Source: JAUYQR01 sp050632395 (GTDB taxonomy: Bacteria > Pseudomonadota > Alphaproteobacteria > Rhodobacterales > Rhodobacteraceae). Taken from it: a DNA stretch of 64,000 bases. Location of the stretch: assembly GCF_050632395.1 (NCBI RefSeq), contig NZ_CP192600.1, positions 1,302,001 through 1,366,000 on the forward strand, written 5' to 3'. Each line of letters begins with the position of its first letter. Within the stretch, counting starts at the first letter, position 1. The notes below the pieces were generated by a model, which made no database searches, had not been told where the DNA came from, and saw nothing but the letters and a program-made list of their open reading frames with translations. Of the stretch, positions 15,100 through 23,954 are shown in pieces. Position numbers and translations under genes: made by a program.

Positions 15100-17322
15100 C
15101 TACCGCAGGGCCGACAACAGATCGGCGTGGTCATCCGTCCACGGCGCACGGTCCGCTGCTGGCAGGGCCTGCCATGACGGGTCGTCCGCGATCTTGCCCA
15201 GGGCCGCGCGCGTCCGCGCCATCGCGACCACCACCGACGGCGTGTCGCCATCGGCAATTTCCGCCGCACCAGGGCTGTGGACCTTGATCCGCGCTTCCAG
15301 TCCAAGCGCGGCAATGGCAGCCGCATGCGGGCGCGACAGGTCATAGAACCGGTTCGAGATGTGGAACACCAAGAGCCCGTTTTCCGACAACCGCTCGCGG
15401 TACAGCTCCAACGCCTCCAGTGTGGCAAGGTGTACCGGCACCGCATCCGAACTGTATGCGTCGATCACCAGAACGTCGTAGGCCAGATCGATCTGCCGCT
15501 GCAGCACAATGCGCGCGTCGCCAAGGTGAACCTGCGCATCGCGGCCGCATTCGGACATGAAGCTGAACAGATCGGGGTTCAGCGCGATGTCGGCCACGGT
15601 CTTGTCGATCTCGTAGAAATGCCAGCTTTGGCCGGGGCGGGCATAGCAGGCCATCGACCCGATCCCAAGGCCGACAATGCCCACGGTGCGCGCCGCTCTC
15701 CCGGTGTCCGACAGCAGGATCTCTGCCATCGGGCCGCCGCTGTGATAGTAGAACAGCGGGCGCGGCCGGCCTTCGAAATCGCTCAGCCATTGCGCGCCAT
15801 GCACTGTGCTGCCGTTGGAATAAAGCCGCATCCCGTCATGGTCCTTGATCTGATGCGGGCCAAAGAAGCTGCGGGTCTGGTAGACGGTGTTTTCCTGCGA
15901 CAACTGCCCCCAGATCGCCAGAAATGCCGCCACCGTGACCGTGCCGGCAAAGGGCCGTCGATAAAACACACCCAGCACCATCAGCAGGATCAGCGCGGTC
16001 ACCGCCATCCGCCCGTCGACGCCGGCAAAAAGCCCGAACCAGCTGTTCGCCACCATCGGCGCGAACACGGCGACCACTGCCGCCAGCCCCAGCGCGATCT
16101 GGCGTGGCACATTCGCCGGCACCGCGCCGATCATCAGCGCCGCCGACAGGGCGATGGTGATGGTCAACTCGTCCAGCCGGCTGAACACCAAAGGTGCCAC
16201 GATCGAGTTGAAGATGCCGCCCAGCGCCCCCCCGACCGACATGGTGATGTAAAAGACCGTCAGATGCCGCGCATCGGGCCGGGCCTCGAACAGGCGCCGG
16301 TGGGCATAAAGACTGACGATGAAGAACGCCGCCAGCAGCGCGCCGAATCCGGCCATCGTGTTGGTGGCCCGGAAGTTCAGGAACACCAGCAGCGCCACGA
16401 CCACCGGAATGGCCAGCGCCAGACGCGGCGCGGTAAGCACCGAACGGGTTGAAAACACCAGCACGAAGGTCAGCAGGTACAGCGACAGCGGCAGCACCCA
16501 GACCAGTGGGAACGACCCTGCGTCCATGCTGATCTTCGACGTCACACCCAGCATCAGCGACGACGGCACGAAGGCCAGAAACGCCCAGAACGCAAGCGTT
16601 CCAACGCGTGGCGGAGCAACGTCGCGCGTGTCCGACGCGGCAAGCTCGAGTCGGCCCCGTGCCATCAGGCCCGATGCCAGCAACAACCCGCCCAGCGCCA
16701 CAAACCCCACCGACCAGCCAAGCGAGATCGAGGTCAGCCCCAACAGCGGCTCGGCCACCAAAGGGAACGCCAGCAGCGCCACCAGTGACCCAAGGTTGCT
16801 GGCTGAATACAGGAAATACGGGTCGTTCGCATGTGGCCCGCCGCTCAGCCGATACCACGACTGGATCAGCGGCGCATTGGCCGACAGCACGGCAAACGGC
16901 AGCCCGACGCCCAGCGCGTAAAGCCACAGCGTCTGGCTGACCACCGCGCGATCCGGGTCAAACGCCCAGCCCTCTGGCACCGCAAGCGGAAGAAACAGCA
17001 GCGCAGCCAGCAAAAGCCCAAGGTGAATGGCAATCTGCCAGCGCACCGGAACATGCCGCGCCAGCACATGGGCATAGACATAGCCGCCGATCAGAACCGT
17101 CTGGAAGAACAGCATCGCCGTGGTCCAGACCGACGTGGCCCCGCCGATCTGTGGCAGCACAAGCCGGGTGAACAGCGGCTGAACAAAGAACAGCAGCAGC
17201 GCGCTGGTAAAGATCGTCACGGTAAACAGCACCGGCACAAGAAGCCCGCTGCGGGTCGGCTGGTCTGCACTGGCTACAAGGGTCAAAGACCGTCTCCGGA
17301 TTATTGCGATTTTTCGCAACAA
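15100..17322 (-). CDS. Membrane-spanning spermidine-synthase-like protein
   Basis: 740 residues. The first about 500 form roughly 13-14 membrane helices of a transporter-like region, and the last about 220 are a spermidine-synthase-type SAM-binding domain. The latter has VGIVGLGIGSMACYARPG, the acidic FYEIDKTVADIA, VHLGDARIVL and VIDAYSSDAVPVHL. Such fusions are widespread in Proteobacteria; whether they make or move polyamines is not established. The SAM-domain signature is more reliable than the substrate. The first residues (basic, IRRRSL) make the start uncertain; GTG/TTG starts about 15 codons later are possible. Confidence 0.85.
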   Translation of the reverse strand: MLRKIAIIRRRSLTLVASADQPTRSGLLVPVLFTVTIFTSALLLFFVQPLFTRLVLPQIGGATSVWTTAMLFFQTVLIGGYVYAHVLARHVPVRWQIAIHLGLLLAALLFLPLAVPEGWAFDPDRAVVSQTLWLYALGVGLPFAVLSANAPLIQSWYRLSGGPHANDPYFLYSASNLGSLVALLAFPLVAEPLLGLTSISLGWSVGFVALGGLLLASGLMARGRLELAASDTRDVAPPRVGTLAFWAFLAFVPSSLMLGVTSKISMDAGSFPLVWVLPLSLYLLTFVLVFSTRSVLTAPRLALAIPVVVALLVFLNFRATNTMAGFGALLAAFFIVSLYAHRRLFEARPDARHLTVFYITMSVGGALGGIFNSIVAPLVFSRLDELTITIALSAALMIGAVPANVPRQIALGLAAVVAVFAPMVANSWFGLFAGVDGRMAVTALILLMVLGVFYRRPFAGTVTVAAFLAIWGQLSQENTVYQTRSFFGPHQIKDHDGMRLYSNGSTVHGAQWLSDFEGRPRPLFYYHSGGPMAEILLSDTGRAARTVGIVGLGIGSMACYARPGQSWHFYEIDKTVADIALNPDLFSFMSECGRDAQVHLGDARIVLQRQIDLAYDVLVIDAYSSDAVPVHLATLEALELYRERLSENGLLVFHISNRFYDLSRPHAAAIAALGLEARIKVHSPGAAEIADGDTPSVVVAMARTRAALGKIADDPSWQALPAADRAPWTDDHADLLSALR

Positions 17323-17419
17323 TCACCAAGACTTTGGCGAAAGTACGCCCAAACTTGGAAACGAAGACGCCGTTTGCCTCAAACCCACCCTGCGCCCACG
17401 GCCAAAGCCCTGCCGGCGC

Positions 17420-18013
17420 TCAGCGGCGACGATCGCGCCGTGCGCTCATCGGCTGGAAAGCCACGCCAACATGGGCCTCGCAATACGGCTTGCCCGGCAG
17501 CGAGGGCAGGCCGCAGAACCAGAAATCCTCGGTCGCGGGGTCGCCGATCGGCCATTTGCAGGTGCGTTCGGTCAGTTCCATCAGGGTCAGCTTCTTTGCG
17601 CGCTTTTCCACCTCGCGCACCGATGCAAGCGCCTCGGGGCTGATCTCGTTCAGCGAAGGCTGCGGCGGCAGCGGCTGGCCTGCGGGGATGATCGCCTTGC
17701 GCACAGGCAGCGGAGTTACGTTCGTCGCCGACGCAGGAGCCGCAGCCGGGCGCGGGGCGGGGTCTGCGGCAGGGCGCGGTTCGGCGCGCGGCGCTGCGGG
17801 TTCGGGTCGGGCAGGGGCAGCGGGGGCGGCGGCGACCGGCGCCTCCTCCTCTTCATCCTTGCCGCCGACGCGGTTCGACAGGCCAAGCCGGTGCACCTTG
17901 CCGATCACGGCATTGCGGGTGACGCCGCCCAGTTCCTTGGCGATCTGGCTGGCCGATTGGCCTTCGCCCCACATGCGCTTAAGCGTCTCGACGCGCTCGT
18001 CGGTCCAGGACAT
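17420..18013 (-). CDS. gcrA: GcrA cell cycle regulator
   Basis: Alphaproteobacterial transcription factor that works with sigma-70 at CcrM-methylated GANTC sites. The N-terminal DNA-binding domain starts MSWTDERVETLKRMWGEG and includes QIAKELGGVTRNAVIGKVHRLGL. A long Ala/Pro-rich linker (about 53-110) follows, then the cysteine-rich C-terminal part CKWPIGDP-x10-CGLP-x7-YCEAH. At 197 residues it is longer than the Caulobacter protein (about 170), with the extra in the linker. The start at 18013 is fixed by the conserved MSWTDERV. Confidence 0.96.
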   Translation of the reverse strand: MSWTDERVETLKRMWGEGQSASQIAKELGGVTRNAVIGKVHRLGLSNRVGGKDEEEEAPVAAAPAAPARPEPAAPRAEPRPAADPAPRPAAAPASATNVTPLPVRKAIIPAGQPLPPQPSLNEISPEALASVREVEKRAKKLTLMELTERTCKWPIGDPATEDFWFCGLPSLPGKPYCEAHVGVAFQPMSARRDRRR

Positions 18014-18509
18014 GCGTAGCTCTCCGGTTGGCGGCAAAGGAAATTCGTGTAGGCGGCATTGTAACCGCGACGGCGTGGGATACAAGGCGGCGGCCGGAAG
18101 ATCAAGCGGGGCATCGGGTCAGGGCGCGAAGACACGTCCTGTCGCCGCCCCACGTTGCCCGCCTCTTGCAACCACGGCATCCGTCCAGGACCTTGGGCAA
18201 CACCGCCGATCACCCGGCGCAGGCGCGCAACTCCCACCCGCCGCGATGCGCCCTTGTCCATCGCGGCTGCACCGCGAGCCGGCAGCCGCGCCCCCGCCAG
18301 CCGCCCCCGATTTTCCCTCTTTCCTTTGGCCCACCCCTCGATTACCTCTTCGGGCATGACCCTGCGGGCCGCCCCCTTCCAGCGACGCCGACGCTCCTGA
18401 GCGACCGCTTTCGCCTGCCCCCTTGGTCCGGGGCACCCCATCTCGCCCCGTTGACACCCCGCATGGCCTGCCTTTAGGGCTTAGGCCTTCATTCCGAAGG
18501 GCCCCTCAC
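18014..18509. other. Non-coding stretch between gcrA and argD
   Basis: About 496 bp between divergent genes. Open frames here are G+C-driven shadows (Arg/Pro/Gly-rich, no domain). No GANTC site was seen close to gcrA. The argD side holds a candidate promoter at 18451. I see nothing else. Confidence 0.6.
18451..18479 (+). promoter_or_regulatory. Candidate promoter for argD
   Basis: TTGACA at 18451-18456, a 17-base spacer and TTAGGG at 18474-18479 (or TAGGGC at 18475 with 18 bases). The ATG of argD follows 30 bases later, leaving a short leader. The -35 box matches the consensus exactly and the -10 is weak, as is usual in this group. Confidence 0.5.
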
Positions 18510-19700
<1,191 letters not shown>

Positions 19701-19728
19701 TGGCCCCGCTTCAGGCTTCCTCTTCTCC

Positions 19729-19772
19729 AAATATCCCACGTGGGGTGCGGGGGGTGTGAAACCCCCCGCCCT
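19729..19772 (+). repeat. AAATATCCC dispersed repeat, copy 2
   Basis: TTCCTCTTCTCC leads into AAATATCCCACG, then a hairpin GGGGGGT/ACCCCCC around GTGAA, between argD and argF. It matches the reverse complement of the copy at 23805-23862 nearly base for base. It probably does not stop transcription fully, since argF has no obvious separate promoter. Confidence 0.75.
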
Positions 19773-19791
19773 TCGTCAAAGAGCACAGCGC

Positions 19792-20718
19792 ATGAAACAC
19801 TTTCTCGACATCCACACCACCGAAGCCACCGAATTGCGGGGCATGATCAACTCTGCCCACGCGATGAAAGCCGCCCGCAACGGCCGCCCCAAGGGCATGA
19901 AAGACGATGACCAGCCGCTGAAAGGCCATATGGTCGCGCTGATCTTCGAAAAACCCTCGACCCGCACCCGCGTCAGCTTTGACGTCGGCGTCCGCCAGAT
20001 GGGCGGCGAGACGATGGTGCTTTCGGGCAAGGAAATGCAGCTTGGCCACGGCGAGACCATCGCCGACACTGCCCGCGTCCTGTCGCGCTATGTCGACCTC
20101 ATCATGATCCGCACCTTCGAGGAAGCGACGCTCCTCGAGATGGCCGAACACGCGACCGTCCCCGTGATCAACGGCCTGACGAACCGCACCCATCCCTGCC
20201 AGATCATGGCCGACGTGATGACCTACGAAGAACACCGCGGCCCGATCGCGGGCAAGAAGGTGGTCTGGGCCGGTGACGGCAACAACGTCTGCGCCTCGTT
20301 CCTGCACGCCGCCGGGCAGTTCGGCTTCGATTTCACCTTCACCGGCCCCGAAACGCTGGACCCGGAAGACAAATTCATCGCCTTCGCCCGCGCCAAAGGC
20401 TCTCGGGTCACCATCCAGCGCGACCCCTTCGCCGCCGTCGAGGGCGCCGATCTTGTCGTCACCGACACCTGGGTCTCGATGCACGATCCCGAAAGCGCCA
20501 AGGAACGCCGTCACAACCAGCTGCGCCCCTACCAGGTGAACGAAGCCCTGATGTCGCGCGCCAAACCTGACGCGCTTTTCATGCACTGCCTGCCCGCGCA
20601 CCGCAACGACGAGGCGACGAGCGCGGTGATGGACGGCCCTCACTCGGTCGTATTCGACGAGGCGGAAAACCGGCTACACGCGCAAAAGGCGGTCATGCGC
20701 TGGTGCCTCGGCGTCTGA
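19792..20718 (+). CDS. argF: Ornithine carbamoyltransferase
   Basis: Joins ornithine and carbamoyl phosphate to citrulline in arginine synthesis. 308 residues with the carbamoyl-phosphate motif EKPSTRTRVSFD, NGLTNRTHPCQIMAD, VTDTWVSM, and the ornithine-site FMHCLPAHR. The ATG at 19792 begins MKHFLDIHTTE as in other alphaproteobacterial enzymes. It probably forms an operon with argD. Confidence 0.97.
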   Translation: MKHFLDIHTTEATELRGMINSAHAMKAARNGRPKGMKDDDQPLKGHMVALIFEKPSTRTRVSFDVGVRQMGGETMVLSGKEMQLGHGETIADTARVLSRYVDLIMIRTFEEATLLEMAEHATVPVINGLTNRTHPCQIMADVMTYEEHRGPIAGKKVVWAGDGNNVCASFLHAAGQFGFDFTFTGPETLDPEDKFIAFARAKGSRVTIQRDPFAAVEGADLVVTDTWVSMHDPESAKERRHNQLRPYQVNEALMSRAKPDALFMHCLPAHRNDEATSAVMDGPHSVVFDEAENRLHAQKAVMRWCLGV

Positions 20719-20831
20719 CACCGGCGTATCAGCCGCAGCGGCGTTCCGCCGCACGCCCTTTCAGTCGAGACGCGGCAGCGCCGCCTCTCGCCGGTAGACG
20801 CGTTCCATGAAACGCGCAAATGGCGGCCAGT

Positions 20832-21389
20832 TCACCCGACCCGATGCTTCAGCACGACAGGCAGCACCAGATCTTCCTCGTCGTCCAGATGGCGGGCCAG
20901 CAGGCGGTCGAAATCCTTCAGATCGGTCAGGAAGCGCGCGGTCTTTTCCCGCCCCGCCGCCTCGTCTTTGGCTTGCAGCGCCGCATTGGCACCCTTGGCA
21001 AAGCGGTCGATCAGATCGTGCAGCGCATGGTGGTCGGCATCCAGCATCTCGAACCCGCGCGCGATGCGTGGTTCCAGCCGCGCCAGTTTCGGAAAATAGG
21101 CGTCATCCTCGATCTGGTGGTGGCCGATCAGGTCCGAGAGCAGGCCCGAACCTTGCCGCACCAGCCGCCCCGCAAAGGCGTCCGGTGCCAGCTTGCGGTC
21201 GATCCGGGCCTCGGTATCGGCGCGCAGGCGTTGCAGGGTGTGGCGGAACGCCAGATGCCGGTCCAGCCAGAAGGCCGCCAGCCCGTTGAAATCGCGGTGG
21301 TCGGGCCAGCCCTTGCGCGGCAGTTCCGCAAGGATCAGCTGGTATTCGGCGGGCAGGCCGCGGCGGGTCGCGAGCGTGGTGTCGGTCAT
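20832..21389 (-). CDS. Hemerythrin-domain protein
   Basis: 185-residue all-helical protein with a hemerythrin HHE-like pattern: FWLDRHLAFRHTL, LIGHHQIEDDAYFP, LDADHHALHDLID and LARHLDDEEDLVLP. The spaced His and acidic residues fit a di-iron site that could bind oxygen or nitric oxide, or sense iron. The start at 21389 gives MTDTTLATRRGLPAEY. It stands alone, divergent from the DUF1993 gene. Confidence 0.85.
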   Translation of the reverse strand: MTDTTLATRRGLPAEYQLILAELPRKGWPDHRDFNGLAAFWLDRHLAFRHTLQRLRADTEARIDRKLAPDAFAGRLVRQGSGLLSDLIGHHQIEDDAYFPKLARLEPRIARGFEMLDADHHALHDLIDRFAKGANAALQAKDEAAGREKTARFLTDLKDFDRLLARHLDDEEDLVLPVVLKHRVG

Positions 21390-21428
21390 GCCCCGGTGTC
21401 GCAACCGGGGGCGTCCTTGGCAAGGCCT

Positions 21429-21485
21429 CTCGACAGCCATCTCGACGGGCCCTCTCGACGGGGCCACTCGACGGGGCCTCTGACC
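21429..21485. repeat. Short tandem repeat with CTCGACGGGGCC unit
   Basis: Four copies of CTCGAC start at 21429, 21441, 21454 and 21467, spaced 12-13 bases, with units such as CTCGACGGGGCCA and CTCGACGGGGCCT, then a decayed fifth copy CTCTGACC. It lies between the divergent hemerythrin and DUF1993 genes, where it might affect promoter spacing. Confidence 0.7.
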
Positions 21486-21531
21486 AGGGATAGCGTGCCG
21501 CCAGACACCCAATGCCCGAAAGGCCGCCCGC

Positions 21532-22026
21532 ATGTATGACCACATCATCCCGCCGATTGACCGCACCCTGGGTGCCTTGTCCGCGATCCTCGCCAAGGCC
21601 GAGGCGCATTGCGAGGCCAAGGGCATCAAGCCCGAGGCGCTGCTGACCTTCCGGCTGTTTCCCGACATGTTCCCCTTCACCCGTCAGGTGCAGCTGGCCT
21701 GCGATTTTGCCGCCCGTGCAGCCGCCCGGCTTGCCGGGGCCGAGCCGAAAAGCTTTCCCGACACCGAGGTGACCTTTGCCGAGTTGCAGGCGCGGATTGC
21801 GGCGGTTCGGGCCTACATGGCCGAGTTCGCGGCCAGTGACTACGAAGGCGCCGCGACGCGCGACGTGACGATCAAGATGCGCGGGCAGGACGTCACGATG
21901 CCGGGGGTGCAATACCTGACGATGTATTCGCTGCCGCAGTTCCATTTCCACGCCGTGACGGCCTACAACATCCTGCGCCACAACGGTGTCGAGATCGGCA
22001 AGCGCGATTATATGGGCGCCGTATGA
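21532..22026 (+). CDS. DUF1993 family protein, second copy
   Basis: 164 residues, the usual DUF1993 length. It shares MYD at the start, FTRQVQLACDFAARAAARL, and a C-terminal LTMYSLPQFHFHAVTAYNILRHNGVEIGKRDYMG with the copy at 3673. It overlaps the isochorismatase-fold gene by four bases, so the two are coupled. Function unknown. The pairing with a cysteine hydrolase does not by itself suggest a substrate. Confidence 0.85.
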   Translation: MYDHIIPPIDRTLGALSAILAKAEAHCEAKGIKPEALLTFRLFPDMFPFTRQVQLACDFAARAAARLAGAEPKSFPDTEVTFAELQARIAAVRAYMAEFAASDYEGAATRDVTIKMRGQDVTMPGVQYLTMYSLPQFHFHAVTAYNILRHNGVEIGKRDYMGAV

Positions 22027-22577
22027 CCACGGCGGTCCTTGTCATCGACATGCAGCGGGGCATGGCCGACCGTATCGCGGCGGGCCGTGCGCCGGTGAAC
22101 CCGGCCGCGATGGACAGGATGGCAGCACTTCTTGCCGGTGCGCGGGCGCACGGCATTCCTGTCATCCATGTGCATCACGATAATCCGGACCCGGCCTCGC
22201 CATTCCGCAAGGGTCTGCCGGGGGCCGAACCGATGGCCTGCGCCGCACCTGTCGCCGGCGAGGTCGTGCTGTGGAAGCACCGGTCGTCGGCCTTTGCCGG
22301 CACCGTGCTTGACGATCTTCTGCGCCGCGACGGGATCGACCGGCTGATCGTCGCGGGGGCGGTGGCCGCGTTCTGCGTCACGTCTACGGTGCGGGCGGCG
22401 TCAGACCTTGGCTACGCGGTGCTGTTGCCGACCGATGCGCTCCTTGGGTTCGATCTGCCCGCGTATGACGGCGGGCGGATCGACGCGGCAACGGTGCAGC
22501 GGGTGACGCTGTCGCTCCTGGGCGCCGATTTCGCCACGCTGACGACGGTGGCTCAGTTGGCGGTAGAGGCTGCCTGA
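22023..22577 (+). CDS. Isochorismatase-fold cysteine hydrolase
   Basis: 184-residue hydrolase of the isochorismatase/nicotinamidase superfamily. The Asp-Lys-Cys catalytic set is visible: D in VLVIDMQRGM, K in VLWKHRSSAF, and C in AAFCVTSTVRAASDLGY with the preceding cis-peptide VAA. The substrate cannot be deduced. It starts within an ATGA overlap with the DUF1993 gene, and its end overlaps the convergent MFS gene by 25 bp. Confidence 0.9.
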   Translation: MTTAVLVIDMQRGMADRIAAGRAPVNPAAMDRMAALLAGARAHGIPVIHVHHDNPDPASPFRKGLPGAEPMACAAPVAGEVVLWKHRSSAFAGTVLDDLLRRDGIDRLIVAGAVAAFCVTSTVRAASDLGYAVLLPTDALLGFDLPAYDGGRIDAATVQRVTLSLLGADFATLTTVAQLAVEAA

Positions 22578-23764
22578 AGCGGTATCACCGCGCTGGTCCG
22601 GTCGGCATCGGCAGTGCGCCCGGCCAGCAGCGAAACCACCACCAGCAAAAGCGACAGCGCCGCGTAGGTGGAGCTGAACCCGACATGCTCGGCCACAAAG
22701 CCGATCGACGACGGCGCCACCAAAATCCCGCAATACCCCACCATCGTGACCGTCGAGATCGCCATCGCTGACGGCAGGCGCGGATGGTTGCCCGCCGCCG
22801 AGAACAGGATCGGCACCATGTTGGCGATGCCGAGGCCGGCAAAGGCGAAGCTGACGATGGCGATCCAGTCGGCCGGCGCCAGCGCACCGCCCATCAGCCC
22901 CGCCGCCCCGATCAGGCCCGAGGCGCGCAGCGTGCGGACCGCGCCAAAGCGGTTGCGCACGGCATCCCCGGCAAATCGCATGATCGCCATTGCCCCCGCG
23001 AAGAACGCGAAGGCAAGGCCCGAGCGGAACACGTCGGAGCCGAGTTCCTTTTGCAGATAGATCGCGGCCCAGTCCAGCACCGCGCCCTCCGGCACCATCG
23101 AGGCCAGCGCCATGAACCCCAACAGCCAGACCGAAAGGTCGCGCGGCAAGAGGTGCTGTTTCGGCGCTGCGGCCTGCGCGGCGGTGGGCTTGACGCGCGG
23201 GCTGTCGGGCAACAGGAACGGCATCGCGGAGAATACGATGGCGGCGGTGATCGCAGCGGTCAGCAGCGACTGCACCTCGGACCCCCACTGCGCTATGACA
23301 AAACTGCCGGCAAAGCCGCCGACAAAGCCGCCAAGGCTCCAGAACCCATGCGAGGATGACATGATGGCGCGGTCCAACCGCCGCTCGATGTCGACCGCCT
23401 GATTGTTCATCGCCACGTCCATGCAACCCGCCATCGCGCCGAACACCGCCATGAAAAGCGCCAGCGCTCCGAGGTCAGGTGAAAACACCACGGCCGGCAG
23501 CACCGGGATCAGCGCCAGCGAAAACACCGACAACACGCGGCGGCCCCCGAAGCGGCTGATCAAGCGGCCCGCGAACAGCATGGAGCCTACCGCGCCAAGG
23601 CCAAGGACAAGGATCAGCAGGCCAAGCGTGCTTTCGGTGATGTCGTGGCGCGGCAGCAACAGCGGGATCTGCGGCGCCCACGCTCCCATGACGAAACCGT
23701 TGGCAAAGAACATCGCGGCAATGGCCCAGCGGGCGGCCTTGGCTTGGGCGAGGGTGGCGTGCAT
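22553..23764 (-). CDS. MFS transporter, FucP/YbjJ-like
   Basis: 403 residues with about 12 predicted membrane helices and the loop GRLISRFGGRRVLSVFS between helices 2 and 3 (the MFS GxxxDRxGRR motif). GCMDVAMNNQAVDIER and SSSHGFWSLGGFVGGF resemble the YbjJ-type MFS family. The substrate is unknown. Its 3' end overlaps the hydrolase gene tail to tail by 25 bp. Confidence 0.85.
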   Translation of the reverse strand: MHATLAQAKAARWAIAAMFFANGFVMGAWAPQIPLLLPRHDITESTLGLLILVLGLGAVGSMLFAGRLISRFGGRRVLSVFSLALIPVLPAVVFSPDLGALALFMAVFGAMAGCMDVAMNNQAVDIERRLDRAIMSSSHGFWSLGGFVGGFAGSFVIAQWGSEVQSLLTAAITAAIVFSAMPFLLPDSPRVKPTAAQAAAPKQHLLPRDLSVWLLGFMALASMVPEGAVLDWAAIYLQKELGSDVFRSGLAFAFFAGAMAIMRFAGDAVRNRFGAVRTLRASGLIGAAGLMGGALAPADWIAIVSFAFAGLGIANMVPILFSAAGNHPRLPSAMAISTVTMVGYCGILVAPSSIGFVAEHVGFSSTYAALSLLLVVVSLLAGRTADADRTSAVIPLQAASTAN

Positions 23765-23804
23765 CGGTCGTGATCCTGCAGTCTGGCGGACGGTCTTTGG
23801 GGCT

Positions 23805-23862
23805 GACCCCGGAGGGTTTCACACCCTCCGGACCTCCCGTGGGATATTTGGGCAAAGAGGAA
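23805..23862 (-). repeat. AAATATCCC dispersed repeat, copy 3
   Basis: On the minus strand: CTCTTTGCCC, AAATATCCCACGGG, then hairpin arms CCGGAGGGT and ACCCTCCGG around a five-base loop (23809-23831 on the plus strand). It is the inverted copy of the element at 19729-19772. It lies upstream of the MFS gene. Confidence 0.8.
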
Positions 23863-23954
23863 GGTAGCACTGGCCTCTTGCTTGGATGCGTCTACTTGGA
23901 CTGAACGGGAAGGTGAAGGTGATAGCGGTCACATCCTGTTTCAACGCTGAAAGG

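Noticed and set aside
18014..18509. Several open frames of 80-180 codons between gcrA and argD
   Set aside because: Arg/Pro/Ala-rich in every frame, no ribosome site, no domain; kept as non-coding.
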